Assembly: GCA_965215715.1 (NCBI GenBank)
Contig: OZ244129.1
Coordinates: forward strand, 62,001 to 126,000
DNA length: 64,000 nucleotides
Source: HXMU1428-3 sp965215715
GTDB lineage: Bacteria > Pseudomonadota > Alphaproteobacteria > Rhizobiales > HXMU1428-3
Direction: 5' to 3'
The translations under genes were made by a program, and so were the position numbers. Below are positions 46,242-54,584 of the stretch, in pieces. How positions within the stretch are numbered: the stretch's first letter is position 1; the number at the start of each line of letters is the position of its first letter. Under the pieces are notes generated by a model. It saw only the letters and a program-made list of their open reading frames with translations, did not search any database and had not been told where the DNA came from.

Positions 46242-47288
46242 ATGAAAGAGCTACTTTCTACCAACGATGTTGTTTTCTTGAGCTATGTTGAGGATGTCCT
46301 GCGCCAGGAAGGCATCGACTATGCCCTGTTTGATACCAATATGAGTGTGATCGAAGGCTCTATTGGCATTTTACCTCGGCGTATTATGGTGAGCGATGAG
46401 TGTTATGAAGACGCTTACCAAATGATTAAGGGCGGCAATGGTCATGAGCGCGGTTTATCAGACCCTGGGGGGCTAGAGGCTCAAGACGTAGAGCCTTATG
46501 GACAAGAGCCTGGGGCGTTGCTTGATCAAGACCAGCTCACAGATGATCTGTTTCTTGGCGGTGCTTTAAAAATTTATCAACCCAAAAAAGGATTTCGCTC
46601 TGGTATTGATGCGATTTTATTGGCTGCTAGCGTGCCGGATAATGGGGAGATGCGGGTTTTAGAGGCTGGGTGCGGGGCTGGTGTGGTGAGTTTGTCCATT
46701 GCACGACGGTGTGAGCAGGCCAGTGTTGATGCTATTGAGATTGAGCAAATCAACACTCAGATTGCCCAGGCAAATGTGGCGCGCAATGGATTGCAAGAGC
46801 GGGTTTCTATCTATCTGGGGGATCTATGTGACCCGGTTACCAAATTGGAATTGCTTGGGTTAGAGCGCAATTCGTATGATTTTGTTGTTGCGAACCCTCC
46901 TTTTTACGATGAGGGGGAAATGCGCTTTTCCAGCGACCCATTGCGGCGCCGTGCAAAACGGGCTGTGGCAGAAACCTTAGAAGAATGGGTGCGGTTTTTA
47001 ACGGCGATGGCGGCGCCTAAGGGAGTGATTTCGATGATCCACCGGGCTGAAAAGCTTGATGAGGTTTTGTCTGTGCTCACGCGGCGCTTTGGCGGGGTGA
47101 AAGTTTTGCCTTTGTTTCCAAAACCAGGCGAGCCTGCAAACCGGGTTATTGTGCAAGGTGTGAAAGGATCGCGTGCGCCAATGGTTTTGTTGCAAGGGGT
47201 TGTGTTACATGATGAGCAGGGGCGTTATTTCCCTGAAGTGAAAGACCTTTGTACTGGACCCAAAGGGTTGAAGCAGTTTGGGCTTTAG
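46242..47288 (+). CDS. DUF2007 domain fused to TrmN6-like N6-adenine tRNA methyltransferase
   Basis: 348 residues. Residues 1-65 (MKELLSTNDVVFLSYVEDVL, QEGIDYALFDTNMSVIEGS, LPRRIMVSDECYEDAYQMIK) form the small DUF2007 domain. After a 35-residue linker rich in Gly, Glu and Asp the methyltransferase starts near residue 100: LTDDLFLGGALKIYQPKKGFRSGIDAILLAA, motif I EAGCGAGVVS (141-150) and catalytic NPPF (218-221). The NPPF motif and GFR(S)GxDAxLLA box are those of YfiC/TrmN6-type tRNA adenine-N6 methyltransferases, which act on A37 of tRNA-Val. In most relatives the two are separate adjacent genes. Here they are one continuous open frame, with the ATG at 46242. The gene leads sppA by 79 bases. 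Confidence 0.9.
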   Translation: MKELLSTNDVVFLSYVEDVLRQEGIDYALFDTNMSVIEGSIGILPRRIMVSDECYEDAYQMIKGGNGHERGLSDPGGLEAQDVEPYGQEPGALLDQDQLTDDLFLGGALKIYQPKKGFRSGIDAILLAASVPDNGEMRVLEAGCGAGVVSLSIARRCEQASVDAIEIEQINTQIAQANVARNGLQERVSIYLGDLCDPVTKLELLGLERNSYDFVVANPPFYDEGEMRFSSDPLRRRAKRAVAETLEEWVRFLTAMAAPKGVISMIHRAEKLDEVLSVLTRRFGGVKVLPLFPKPGEPANRVIVQGVKGSRAPMVLLQGVVLHDEQGRYFPEVKDLCTGPKGLKQFGL

Positions 47289-47367
47289 GCTGGGATGACT
47301 TGTAATTTGCAGGGTCTGTGCTTATTTGTTTTGGATCAAACGAAAATTATTAGAATGAAGGGTTTTT

Positions 47368-48234
47368 ATGTCGAAGGTTTCTCAAAAAAAGGCAAAAAAG
47401 AGTTGGTATAAGCGGTTGTTTGCAAAAACACCTGTGGTGCCTGTGCTGCGTTTTACCGGACCTATTGGCATGGCAACACCGCTTAATCCTGGGATTAATT
47501 TGGCCAATTGCGCTGATGTCATCGAGCGTGCCTTTGAAGAGAAAAAGGCCAAGGCTGTGGCGGTGGTGATTAACTCGCCAGGTGGCTCGCCGGTCCAGTC
47601 AATGCTTATTTTTAAGCGTTTGCGGGCTTTGTCTGAAGAGACAGATAAGAAGATTTATGTGTTTGCAGAAGATGTGGCAGCCTCTGGTGGGTATTTTATT
47701 GCTTTGGCTGGTGATGAGATTTATGCGGACCCGTCTTCTATCATTGGGTCCATTGGTGTGATTATGGCTGGCTTTGGCTTTGATCAGGCTATTGAAAAAC
47801 TTGGTGTTGACCGGCGGGTTTACACTGCGGGTGAAAAAAAGATGACCTTGGATGCCTTTAAGCCGGAAGACCCACAAGATGTGGCGCGCATTAAAGAGCT
47901 GCAAAAAGATATTCACGAGACATTTCAGGATGTGGTGAAATCCCGCCGGGAAGACAAGTTGCAATCGGATGATTTGTTTACCGGTGAGTTTTGGACAGGT
48001 AAAAAAGCCGTTGAACTTGGCTTAATCGATGGGCTTAGCGATGTGCGCACCAAAATGCGTGAAGAGTTTGGCCCGGATGTTGAGCTTAAATTGATCAAAC
48101 AGAAAAAAGGTTTGTTTGGCCGCTCTAGCCCGCAAGGGGTGATGAGTTCGTTTTTTAAAGGTGATGTTTCTTTATCAGACGAGATGATTTCTTCGCTTGA
48201 AGCGCGGGCCCTTTGGTCTCGTTTTGGGCTTTAA
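47368..48234 (+). CDS. sppA: S49-family signal peptide peptidase
   Basis: 288 residues, the short bacterial form with one N-terminal basic region and no clear membrane helix. AVVINSPGGSPVQSML precedes the nucleophile segment AASGGYFIALAGDEIYADPSS with Ser at about 106, and a general-base Lys lies in YTAGEKKMTLDAF (about 157). It degrades cleaved signal peptides or membrane-protein fragments. Its TAA stop is immediately followed by a solo class A end. Its position between the methyltransferase and glyQ fits the Rhizobiales order. Confidence 0.92.
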   Translation: MSKVSQKKAKKSWYKRLFAKTPVVPVLRFTGPIGMATPLNPGINLANCADVIERAFEEKKAKAVAVVINSPGGSPVQSMLIFKRLRALSEETDKKIYVFAEDVAASGGYFIALAGDEIYADPSSIIGSIGVIMAGFGFDQAIEKLGVDRRVYTAGEKKMTLDAFKPEDPQDVARIKELQKDIHETFQDVVKSRREDKLQSDDLFTGEFWTGKKAVELGLIDGLSDVRTKMREEFGPDVELKLIKQKKGLFGRSSPQGVMSSFFKGDVSLSDEMISSLEARALWSRFGL

Positions 48235-48270
48235 AAATCTCACCATGGAAATTAAGGCACAGACCAGGCG
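48233..48270 (+). repeat. Solo right end of a class A element
   Basis: AAAAATCTCACCATGGAAAT / TAAGGCACAGACCAGGCG matches the right end and outer flank of class A copies (16294 on, and the complement of 16158-16185). No left arm or centre is present. It starts within the sppA stop codon. Confidence 0.75.
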
Positions 48271-48279
48271 TTTGCTGTG

Positions 48280-48313
48280 AAAAAAGGCTCTGTCAATTTA
48301 CAGAGCCTTTTTT
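48280..48313. terminator. Bidirectional terminator between convergent genes
   Basis: AAAAAAGGCTCTGT, loop CAATTT, ACAGAGCCTTTTTT. The stem is perfect, and the A-run before and T-run after let it work for both sppA (plus) and the secreted protein at 48321 (minus). Confidence 0.9.
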
Positions 48314-48320
48314 ATTTGAA

Positions 48321-48908
48321 TTAATTTAGAACTTCGCCAACTTCTTTGGGGGTTGGAGCAATCGGGCGTAGCTGGAACGAGACGCCTTCTTCGAAGGTGT
48401 TGGAGACAACTGCAAAGAAACCTCTTAAGTGAAATACGGCGCGCTTTTTAATGCGGATGTCGTAGGTGCAGGCAACATCGTTAAATGTATAGGTTGCACG
48501 GTTACCAGGATAAAAGGTGACATCAATTTTTTTACCTTCATAGGATGTGGTGAGGAAATATTCCATCCCGTCAACCATAGGCAACGGTCCAAAGCGGCCC
48601 GATTGGCAATCAACGTCCGTGCGCCTGTCAGATTCTTCTGTGGATTGGAGAACGGCGTCTACATCTGTACCATCAAGCAGTACTTTAAGATCCAGATAGA
48701 CAAAGCGGGTCTTGGCAAGTTCTTGTAAATAGTTTTTGGTTTTTAACCCTTCAACGTTTACGGCCCCGCTTGATTTGTTGAGCACGATGTCAAATTTGGC
48801 AAACTTGCGGTCAGCTTTGGCTGGGGTGATAAAAAGCCCTAATCCGGCACAAAGGGTAAGGGCAAGAGCAATTTTAGTCATGAGTTTTGGTTTTGATGAA
48901 CGGATCAT
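48321..48908 (-). CDS. Small secreted protein, coupled to the GH19-like gene (unknown)
   Basis: 195 residues from the ATG at 48908. The start overlaps the upstream stop as ATGA and has GAGAGAAGA in front; a longer frame to 48920 is rejected. The signal peptide (MTKIALALTLCAGLGLFITPAKA, ending near residue 31) leads to a mature beta-rich protein of about 165 residues with DVDCQSGRFG and VACTYDI, two Cys likely in a disulphide. The segments RFVYLDLKVLLDGTDVDAVL and KKIDVTFYPGNRATYTFNDVACTYDI show no known family. The tight coupling suggests it works with the GH19-like protein. Confidence 0.7.
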   Translation of the reverse strand: MIRSSKPKLMTKIALALTLCAGLGLFITPAKADRKFAKFDIVLNKSSGAVNVEGLKTKNYLQELAKTRFVYLDLKVLLDGTDVDAVLQSTEESDRRTDVDCQSGRFGPLPMVDGMEYFLTTSYEGKKIDVTFYPGNRATYTFNDVACTYDIRIKKRAVFHLRGFFAVVSNTFEEGVSFQLRPIAPTPKEVGEVLN

Positions 48909-50473
48909 TCTTCTCTCCATTTAGACGCAACATTGTCCCACATGCGTGAGTACCATGGTTTGGAATAATAGTCTTCAAGTGCTTGTTTCTTCTCGTTTAA
49001 GTCTGTCTCAAATTGTTTCAAGCTGTCTTCTTTTGAAGACAGCTCCAAAGCCTCTTCATTAAGGGTTTGCTCGCGTTGTTTGAGCTGCTCTTGATCGTTT
49101 AATAAATTGGTTTCGCGTGTTTGTAGGGCTTGTCTTGAAATTTCGATGTCTTGGATTTGAGTATCAAGCGTTTGCTGTTTTTCGGCTAAGCTGGTGCTTA
49201 AATTGGCCAAGCGGGTTTGCTCACTTGTGACTTGTGTTAATTTTTGGTCGAGTGCTTTTTGTTGCTGTTCAACTTGTTCTAGGCGTTTTTTCAATAACTC
49301 GCTGTCAGTGCCGGTTGACCCTGTTGTGATAGCGTCATCTAATTTTGTTTGCAGATCATCGGCTAAAGCGACCAGGCGGGTGTTTTCAGCTTTGGTGTTG
49401 TTATTTTCAGTTTCTATGTCGTTAAAGCGTGTCTCTAAGGTTTTGTATTTTTGTTGCAGTTCAGCCAAAGCATCTGTGGTGTCTGGCAGCTGAGCTTTTA
49501 AGTCGGCAATTTCTTTGGCTTGTGCTTCAACTTTTGATTTAAGCGCGACGTTTTCTGAAAAAGTGTTTTTGTATTGCTTGTTTAAGTCATCGTATTGGGT
49601 GTTGAGCACGGCCAATTGACTGTTGAGCTTGGTCAAGCAGCTTTGAGGCACTGATTGGCGTGTACAGTCATCTTCAGCCACAGGGATGTCTGAGGGGATG
49701 GTGCGCAAAGTGGCATGGAATTTACGGCCATAACCGCCAATCAGTTTGTATTTATCCAAGCCGTTTACAATGCGCCGGGCGCCGCCCCAATTGGTGGAAG
49801 ATGCATTAAAATATTTTGACAAGCGCTTGCCGGTAAATAAGCCTTTGATCATGCCCTGGGCGAGGATGGCAACAGAGGTGTCTGGATGGAGAGCTAGGTC
49901 AGGGTTGATATAGATTTCATCGCCCATGTTGAGTTCTTTGCCCATCCGTTTATAGTTCCAGTCCCATGTTAGTTGGACATGGCCGCGGCCGAAATAGGCT
50001 TTGCCGGTTTTCGGATCAATGCGGGCATAGTTGCGCTTAATGCGACCACGTCGGTACATGCGGGTGACACAGGCAATAGAGGCGGCATCAGTTTTGCCAA
50101 AACATTCGCGCACAGCTTTAATGCGCCGGCCTGTTTCATGATAGGTGGTGGCCAGAATATAGGCGAGCCAGCGTAAGTCTTTTAAATGGGCCTGGCTGTC
50201 CCAATAATTAAAAACGCGCTCATAGCGGTCGATGAGGTGTTTGTCTTTTTCTCTGATGGGATAAAATTGGGAGCGAAACTGTTTGAAGAAATAGGCCCGG
50301 TCAATGATATGAGATTTTTTTGTTTCTGCTGAGGCGGGGGTTGTATTCGAAAGGCATATAAAAAAGCTTAAAGCGCAAATGACGCTGACATAAGCGATGC
50401 GGTTTAAAAGAAAGCAGATATTTTTGGAGGATGCAAAAAGGCAAAGTTTGTTGATTGAGGTTGTTATTTGCAT
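48905..50473 (-). CDS. Secreted GH19/lysozyme-like protein with long coiled coil
   Basis: 522 residues from the ATG at 50473 (GGGAG upstream); a GTG at 50488 is possible. The signal peptide spans about residues 20-50 (AYVSVICALSFFICLSNTTPASA). The catalytic part (about 80-240) has WLAYILATTYHETGRRI with the Glu of the class I chitinase type, then GKAYFGRGHVQLTWDWNYKRMG, the hallmark G-R-G-x-x-Q-L-T of GH19 and phage endolysin domains. From about 265 to 500 it is a coiled coil rich in Gln, Leu and Lys heptads, ending in a short Trp-rich tail (YYSKPWYSRMWDNVASKW). The glycosidase would cut peptidoglycan or chitin-like glycan outside the cell. The coiled coil points to oligomerisation or envelope anchoring. 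Confidence 0.85.
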   Translation of the reverse strand: MQITTSINKLCLFASSKNICFLLNRIAYVSVICALSFFICLSNTTPASAETKKSHIIDRAYFFKQFRSQFYPIREKDKHLIDRYERVFNYWDSQAHLKDLRWLAYILATTYHETGRRIKAVRECFGKTDAASIACVTRMYRRGRIKRNYARIDPKTGKAYFGRGHVQLTWDWNYKRMGKELNMGDEIYINPDLALHPDTSVAILAQGMIKGLFTGKRLSKYFNASSTNWGGARRIVNGLDKYKLIGGYGRKFHATLRTIPSDIPVAEDDCTRQSVPQSCLTKLNSQLAVLNTQYDDLNKQYKNTFSENVALKSKVEAQAKEIADLKAQLPDTTDALAELQQKYKTLETRFNDIETENNNTKAENTRLVALADDLQTKLDDAITTGSTGTDSELLKKRLEQVEQQQKALDQKLTQVTSEQTRLANLSTSLAEKQQTLDTQIQDIEISRQALQTRETNLLNDQEQLKQREQTLNEEALELSSKEDSLKQFETDLNEKKQALEDYYSKPWYSRMWDNVASKWREE

Positions 50474-51063
50474 CACAACGGCTCCCACTGTTCACTCAAC
50501 ATTTGTTTCACGCTTTTTCCAAATAAAAGAAATATAAAATATAAGTCTTTTAGTGGTGGCTGTAGAATAGGGGGGATCTTGTCCCCAGCCAAGGGTAAAT
50601 GGGCAACAGTTCTGGGGTTTATTTTAGGCTCAGAACCTATTCATTATATCTGTTTTGTGAGCTTTGAAGGCCTCAGCTGTTGATAAATAAGCGCAAAAGA
50701 AGGCTGGGTGCCTTGTTTAAAATCGTTTAACAACAAATAGGGCCTTCAAAGCTAACCCTTCGGGCACTTCACCACGCTTTGCTGGGGTCGTTAGAAAGGT
50801 TTGAAAATTACCCATATTTCCTTCACCTTTCTGCCTACCCAGCAAAGCGTGGTGAAGTGCAAAACAGGTATAATGAATAGGTCCTGAGCCTAACCATTTG
50901 ATATTGTTTTGTGCATTTATATTTGTGTTGAAATTCTTGCTGGCTAAACCGGGTTTGTTCGGCTAAAAGATGTTTTTTATCGCGTGATTTTCATGAAATT
51001 GGTTTTGACGAAGGCAAGGGGGCGCTTTATGGCCCTAAATTTAAAGGGGACAGTGCTTTTTAT
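50474..51063. other. Intergenic region upstream of glyQ
   Basis: 590 bases with no gene. It holds the large nested inverted repeat at 50624-50893. The rest is AT-rich and shows no clear promoter, apart from AAAGGGGA about 13 bases before the glyQ ATG. The divergent GH19 gene reads away from it. Confidence 0.5.
50624..50893. repeat. Nested inverted-repeat element (possible three-way junction)
   Basis: The outer arms TTAGGCTCAGAACCTATTC... (50624-50657) and ...GAATAGGTCCTGAGCCTAA (50860-50893) pair over 34 bases with two mismatches. Inside lies a first stem, GCTTTGAAGGCC (50661-50672) with GGCCTTCAAAGC (50741-50752). A second is GCACTTCACCACGCTTTGCT / GGG (50764-50786) with its exact complement (50838-50860), topped by AGAAAGGT (50793-50800) with ACCTTTCT (50825-50832). 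Outer arms plus two adjacent inner stems give a three-way junction. No open frame is inside. It may be a non-autonomous mobile element or a structured RNA. Confidence 0.85.
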
Positions 51064-52002
51064 ATGGCTTTAAAAAACACCAAAAAGGCTTTGCGCCCCA
51101 AAGAAAGTTTCCAAGATCTGATTTTAACTTTGCAGCTTTATTGGGCTGATAAGGGCTGTGTGGTTTTGCAACCCTATGATGTTGAGGTGGGTGCTGGTAC
51201 ATTCCACCCGGCAACGGTGCTGCGCGCGCTGGGGCCAAAGCCTTGGAGTGCGGCTTATGTGCAGCCGTCTCGTCGGCCAACAGATGGGCGCTATGGTGAA
51301 AACCCGAACCGCTTACAGCATTATTATCAGTTTCAAGTGGTGCTCAAACCTTCCCCGCCCGATATTCAAGATTTGTATTTGGAAAGCTTAGCTGCCATTG
51401 GCATCGACAAGCTGGCCCATGACATTCGCTTTGTTGAAGATGATTGGGAAAGCCCAACGCTTGGCGCCTGGGGGCTGGGCTGGGAAGTTTGGTGTGATGG
51501 CATGGAAGTTTCCCAGTTTACCTATTTTCAGCAAGTGGGCGGGTTTGATTGTTCGCCAGTGATGGGCGAGCTAACTTATGGGCTGGAACGGTTGGCGATG
51601 TATTGCCAGGGCGTTGATAATGTTTATGAGCTCAACTTCAATGGCGGGCAAGGGGATGAAAAGGTTTGTTATGGTGATGTGTTCTTGCAGGCAGAACAGG
51701 AATATTCACGTTATAACTTTGAATATGCCGACACCAAGATTTTATTTTCCCATTTTGAAGATGCGGCCAATGAATGCCGTGTTTTGTTAGAGCAAGGGGC
51801 TGGCAAGGGTGTTGAAGGCGGCCATGGTTGTGTGCTGCCAGCGTATGACCAATGCATCAAGGCAAGCCATTTGTTTAATCTGCTTGATGCGCGCGGGGTG
51901 ATTTCTGTGACAGAGCGTCAGGCTTATATTTTACGGGTCAGAGAATTGGCAAAGGCGTGTTGCGCCGCTTGGCTTGATACACAAGCGGGAGGCTTGGGCT
52001 AA
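51064..52002 (+). CDS. glyQ: Glycyl-tRNA synthetase alpha subunit
   Basis: 312 residues. FQDLILTLQLYWADKGCVVLQPYDVEVGAGTFHPAT, FLRALGPKPWSAAYVQPSRRPTDGRYGENPNRLQHYYQFQV and GLGWEVWCDGMEVSQFTYFQQVGG are the class II motifs of the bacterial alpha2beta2 GlyRS. It forms the catalytic dimer that charges tRNA-Gly together with GlyS at 52537. A small membrane protein gene lies between the two subunit genes. Confidence 0.97.
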   Translation: MALKNTKKALRPKESFQDLILTLQLYWADKGCVVLQPYDVEVGAGTFHPATVLRALGPKPWSAAYVQPSRRPTDGRYGENPNRLQHYYQFQVVLKPSPPDIQDLYLESLAAIGIDKLAHDIRFVEDDWESPTLGAWGLGWEVWCDGMEVSQFTYFQQVGGFDCSPVMGELTYGLERLAMYCQGVDNVYELNFNGGQGDEKVCYGDVFLQAEQEYSRYNFEYADTKILFSHFEDAANECRVLLEQGAGKGVEGGHGCVLPAYDQCIKASHLFNLLDARGVISVTERQAYILRVRELAKACCAAWLDTQAGGLG

Positions 52003-52016
52003 ACTTAAGTGCCATT

Positions 52017-52048
52017 CGCCTCACTATGAGATGTAAGGCACGGTCTGG
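52017..52048 (+). repeat. Degenerate solo class A end
   Basis: CCTCACTATGAGATGTAAGG / CACGGTCTGG resembles the solo right end at 48238 (TCTCACCATGGAAATTAAGGC...), about two thirds identical. GTGCC at 52010 and GGCAC at 52036 also form a small inverted pair. It lies between glyQ and the small membrane gene. Confidence 0.35.
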
Positions 52049-52068
52049 ACTTTTTGGGGAGAGATAAT

Positions 52069-52422
52069 ATGAGTGAAAGCCAAGATTTATGGGTGTTTGA
52101 TGATCTGCCAGAACCTGGGGTGTTTTCTGGGGTGATGACATTGCTTGGGCTCTTGAGTGGCGCTGCGTTAATTATGGCTTATGTTATATATGGCCCTGGC
52201 GAAGCGGTGACATTTGCTGATTGGGCTTTATTGATCGGTTTTGGTGCTTTGTTCACCTTTTTGGTTGCAGCCTTTTTATTTCTCATTGGGTGGTTGATTG
52301 AGTTGGCTTGGCCTGTATTTTTGCTGATGATTTTGGTCGGAGTGTTGTTGTTGTTGCCACTTTATTTTTATTTTGGGATTGATGTTTTTTCACAAGCAGT
52401 GATGTGGGGGAATGCTTTTTAG
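52069..52422 (+). CDS. Small membrane protein between glyQ and glyS (unknown)
   Basis: 117 residues from the ATG at 52069 (MSESQDLWVFDDLPEPG) with GGGGAGAG seven bases upstream; a TTG at 52054 is less likely. Three hydrophobic helices (about 25-45, 56-82 and 88-112) follow a short acidic N-terminus. No family was recognised. Small membrane genes in this position are common in rhizobial glyQ-glyS loci. Its last codon and stop, TTT TAG, coincide with the start of a Rhizobiales-type repeat, so its C-terminus may have been reset by that insertion. Confidence 0.75.
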   Translation: MSESQDLWVFDDLPEPGVFSGVMTLLGLLSGAALIMAYVIYGPGEAVTFADWALLIGFGALFTFLVAAFLFLIGWLIELAWPVFLLMILVGVLLLLPLYFYFGIDVFSQAVMWGNAF

Positions 52423-52525
52423 AGCATTTCTTTTTTAATTGGAACTGATGGAATGTTCTAAAGTTTTTATTTTAGCGCGTCTTTTCTCCAAAACCGGTGC
52501 CCACTTTTGGGAGACACGCTTTAAA
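52419..52525. repeat. Rhizobiales-type intergenic mosaic repeat
   Basis: Two hairpins in a row. The first is TTTAGAGCATT with AATGTTCTAAA. The second is TTTTAGCGCGTCT...TCTCC with GGGAGACACGCTTTAAA, around the core AAAACCGGTGCCCACTTTTG. That core and the AGAGCATT motif are well known from dispersed intergenic repeats (RIME-like) in Rhizobiales. It fills almost the whole gap between the small membrane gene, whose TAG stop lies in it, and glyS, whose AAAGGTG ribosome-binding site lies at its end. Confidence 0.8.
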
Positions 52526-52536
52526 GGTGCAAAAAT

Positions 52537-54573
52537 ATGTCTGAATTGTTGCTTGAATTGTTTTGTGAAGAGATCCCGTCGCGCATGCAAAAGCGCGCGC
52601 AAGAGGATTTGGCAAGGCTGGTTACATCTGGCTTAACTGAGGCAGGCCTTAGCTTTGAGCGTGTGGCCAGTTTTTCAACACCGCGTCGTTTGACCTTGGT
52701 GATTGAAGGGGTGCCCGCCAAATCATCTGATGTACGCGAGGAGCGGAAAGGACCGCGGGTGGATGCACCAGAAAAAGCGTTAGAAGGGTTCTTGCGCTCT
52801 ACCGGTCTGACTTTAGAAGAATGTGAAATTCATGACGATAAAAAGGGCCAGTTTTATGTGGCGGTGATGGACCGGGAAGGCCAGCAAACGCCGCATATTT
52901 TGATGAATGTTGTGACCAATGTGGTGCGCAACTTTCCTTGGCCAAAAGCCATGCGCTGGGGCAGCGGGCGTTTGAAGTGGGTGCGGCCTTTGCATTCAAT
53001 TTTATGCGTGTTTGATGGCAAGCCGGTTAAGTTTTTGGTTGATGGGGTGTCTGTGGATGCTCGTAGCCAAGGGCATCGGTTTTTAGGTGGTAAGCCGTTT
53101 AAGGTGAAGTCTTTTGAGGAATACCAAAACAAGCTTTTGGAAGCGTTTGTTGTGCTTGACCCGGAGCAGCGAGCATCACAAATTTTAAAAGATGCCAAAG
53201 CTTTGGCTGGCAAGCACAAATTGAGCTTGGTGGAAGATGAGGGCTTGTTAAAAGAAGTGGCCGGGTTGGTGGAATGGCCTGTGGTGCTCATGGGCAGTTT
53301 TGATAAAGAGTTTCTCGATGTGCCCCCAGAGGTTCTCATGTCTGCCATGAAGACGCATCAAAAATATTTCTCGCTTAAAAGGGGTGGTAAGCTGACCAAT
53401 CGGTTTTTGCTTGTCTCCAATATGCAAGCTGAAGATGATGGGGCCGCGATCATTGCGGGTAATGAGAGGGTGATCCGCGCGCGCTTGTCTGATGCCAAGT
53501 TCTTTTGGGATAATGACCTGAAAACGCCGCTGGAAGAATTATTGCCGCGCTTAAAAGAGATTGTGTTTCACGCCAAGTTGGGCACCGTTGCTGAGCGTGT
53601 TGAGCGATTGGAAGCCCTGAGCGGCGTGATTGCTCCATTGGTGGGTGCTAATAAGACCCACGCGCAACAAGCAGCCCAGTTAGCAAAAGCTGATTTGGTT
53701 TCTGAGACGGTTTATGAATCGCCTGATATGCAAGGGATTGCCGGGCGCTATTTGGCTTTGGCACAAGGCAAGCCGGAAGCGATTGCCAATGCCATTGCTG
53801 CTCATTATAAGCCGCAGGGGCCCTCTGACGAGGTGCCAAGCGAACCGGTGTCCGTTGCTGTGGCTTTGGCAGAAAAGATTGAGCTGCTGACTTCCTTTTG
53901 GGCGATTGATGAAAAACCAACCGGTTCAAAAGACCCCTTTGCTTTGCGCCGCGCGGCCCTTGGCGTGATCCGTTTGGTGTTGGAAAATGAGCTAAGACTG
54001 CCTTTGAATGATCTGTTTGCAAAGGCACGCTCTGACTTTAAACAGGGTGAAGACTTGCTTTCCTTTTTCGCTGACCGGCTGAAAGTTTATTTGCGCGATC
54101 AGGGTGCACGTCATGATTTGATTGATGCGGTGTTCTCTCTTGGTGGGCAGGATGATCTGTTGATGATTGAGAGACGGGTTGAGGCGCTTTCAGATTTTCT
54201 CAGGACTGAGGATGGGGCCTCTTTGCTTGCTGGTGTCAAACGCGGGCAGAATATTTTGCGCATTGAAGAGGGCAAAGATAAAACCCGTTATCAGGGTAAC
54301 GTTGATAAAGCGTTGCTAAAAGGGGTGCAGGAGAAATCTTTAAGTACAGCCATTGAGGGTTGCCGCAAAGCGGTTGCCAAACATGTGAAAGCGGAAGACT
54401 TCGCTAGCGCCATGGGCGAGATTGCAAAACTGCGCCAGCCAGTGGATGCGTTTTTTGAGTCTGTAATTGTGAATGATGAAGATGCCGTTTTGCGCAAGAA
54501 CCGGTTGGAGCTGTTGGCTGCGATGCGGGCGTTATCACTTGAGGTTGCTGATTTTAGAAAAATTGAAGGCTGA
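52537..54573 (+). CDS. glyS: Glycyl-tRNA synthetase beta subunit
   Basis: 678 residues. MSELLLELFCEEIPSRMQKRAQEDL at the start, FERVASFSTPRRLTLVIEGV, EGFLRSTGLTLEEC, KAMRWGSGRLKWVRPLHSILCVFDG and the HD-type KTHQKYFSLK segment are those of the GlyS family. The C-terminal anticodon-binding part is normal. It binds tRNA-Gly for the alpha subunit. The ribosome-binding site AAAGGTG is seven bases before the ATG. Confidence 0.97.
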   Translation: MSELLLELFCEEIPSRMQKRAQEDLARLVTSGLTEAGLSFERVASFSTPRRLTLVIEGVPAKSSDVREERKGPRVDAPEKALEGFLRSTGLTLEECEIHDDKKGQFYVAVMDREGQQTPHILMNVVTNVVRNFPWPKAMRWGSGRLKWVRPLHSILCVFDGKPVKFLVDGVSVDARSQGHRFLGGKPFKVKSFEEYQNKLLEAFVVLDPEQRASQILKDAKALAGKHKLSLVEDEGLLKEVAGLVEWPVVLMGSFDKEFLDVPPEVLMSAMKTHQKYFSLKRGGKLTNRFLLVSNMQAEDDGAAIIAGNERVIRARLSDAKFFWDNDLKTPLEELLPRLKEIVFHAKLGTVAERVERLEALSGVIAPLVGANKTHAQQAAQLAKADLVSETVYESPDMQGIAGRYLALAQGKPEAIANAIAAHYKPQGPSDEVPSEPVSVAVALAEKIELLTSFWAIDEKPTGSKDPFALRRAALGVIRLVLENELRLPLNDLFAKARSDFKQGEDLLSFFADRLKVYLRDQGARHDLIDAVFSLGGQDDLLMIERRVEALSDFLRTEDGASLLAGVKRGQNILRIEEGKDKTRYQGNVDKALLKGVQEKSLSTAIEGCRKAVAKHVKAEDFASAMGEIAKLRQPVDAFFESVIVNDEDAVLRKNRLELLAAMRALSLEVADFRKIEG

Positions 54574-54584
54574 CGTGTTCTATT

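Noticed and set aside
50624..50893. CRISPR-like array
   Set aside because: The repeats are inverted partners, each present once per arm, with no regular spacers and no cas genes.
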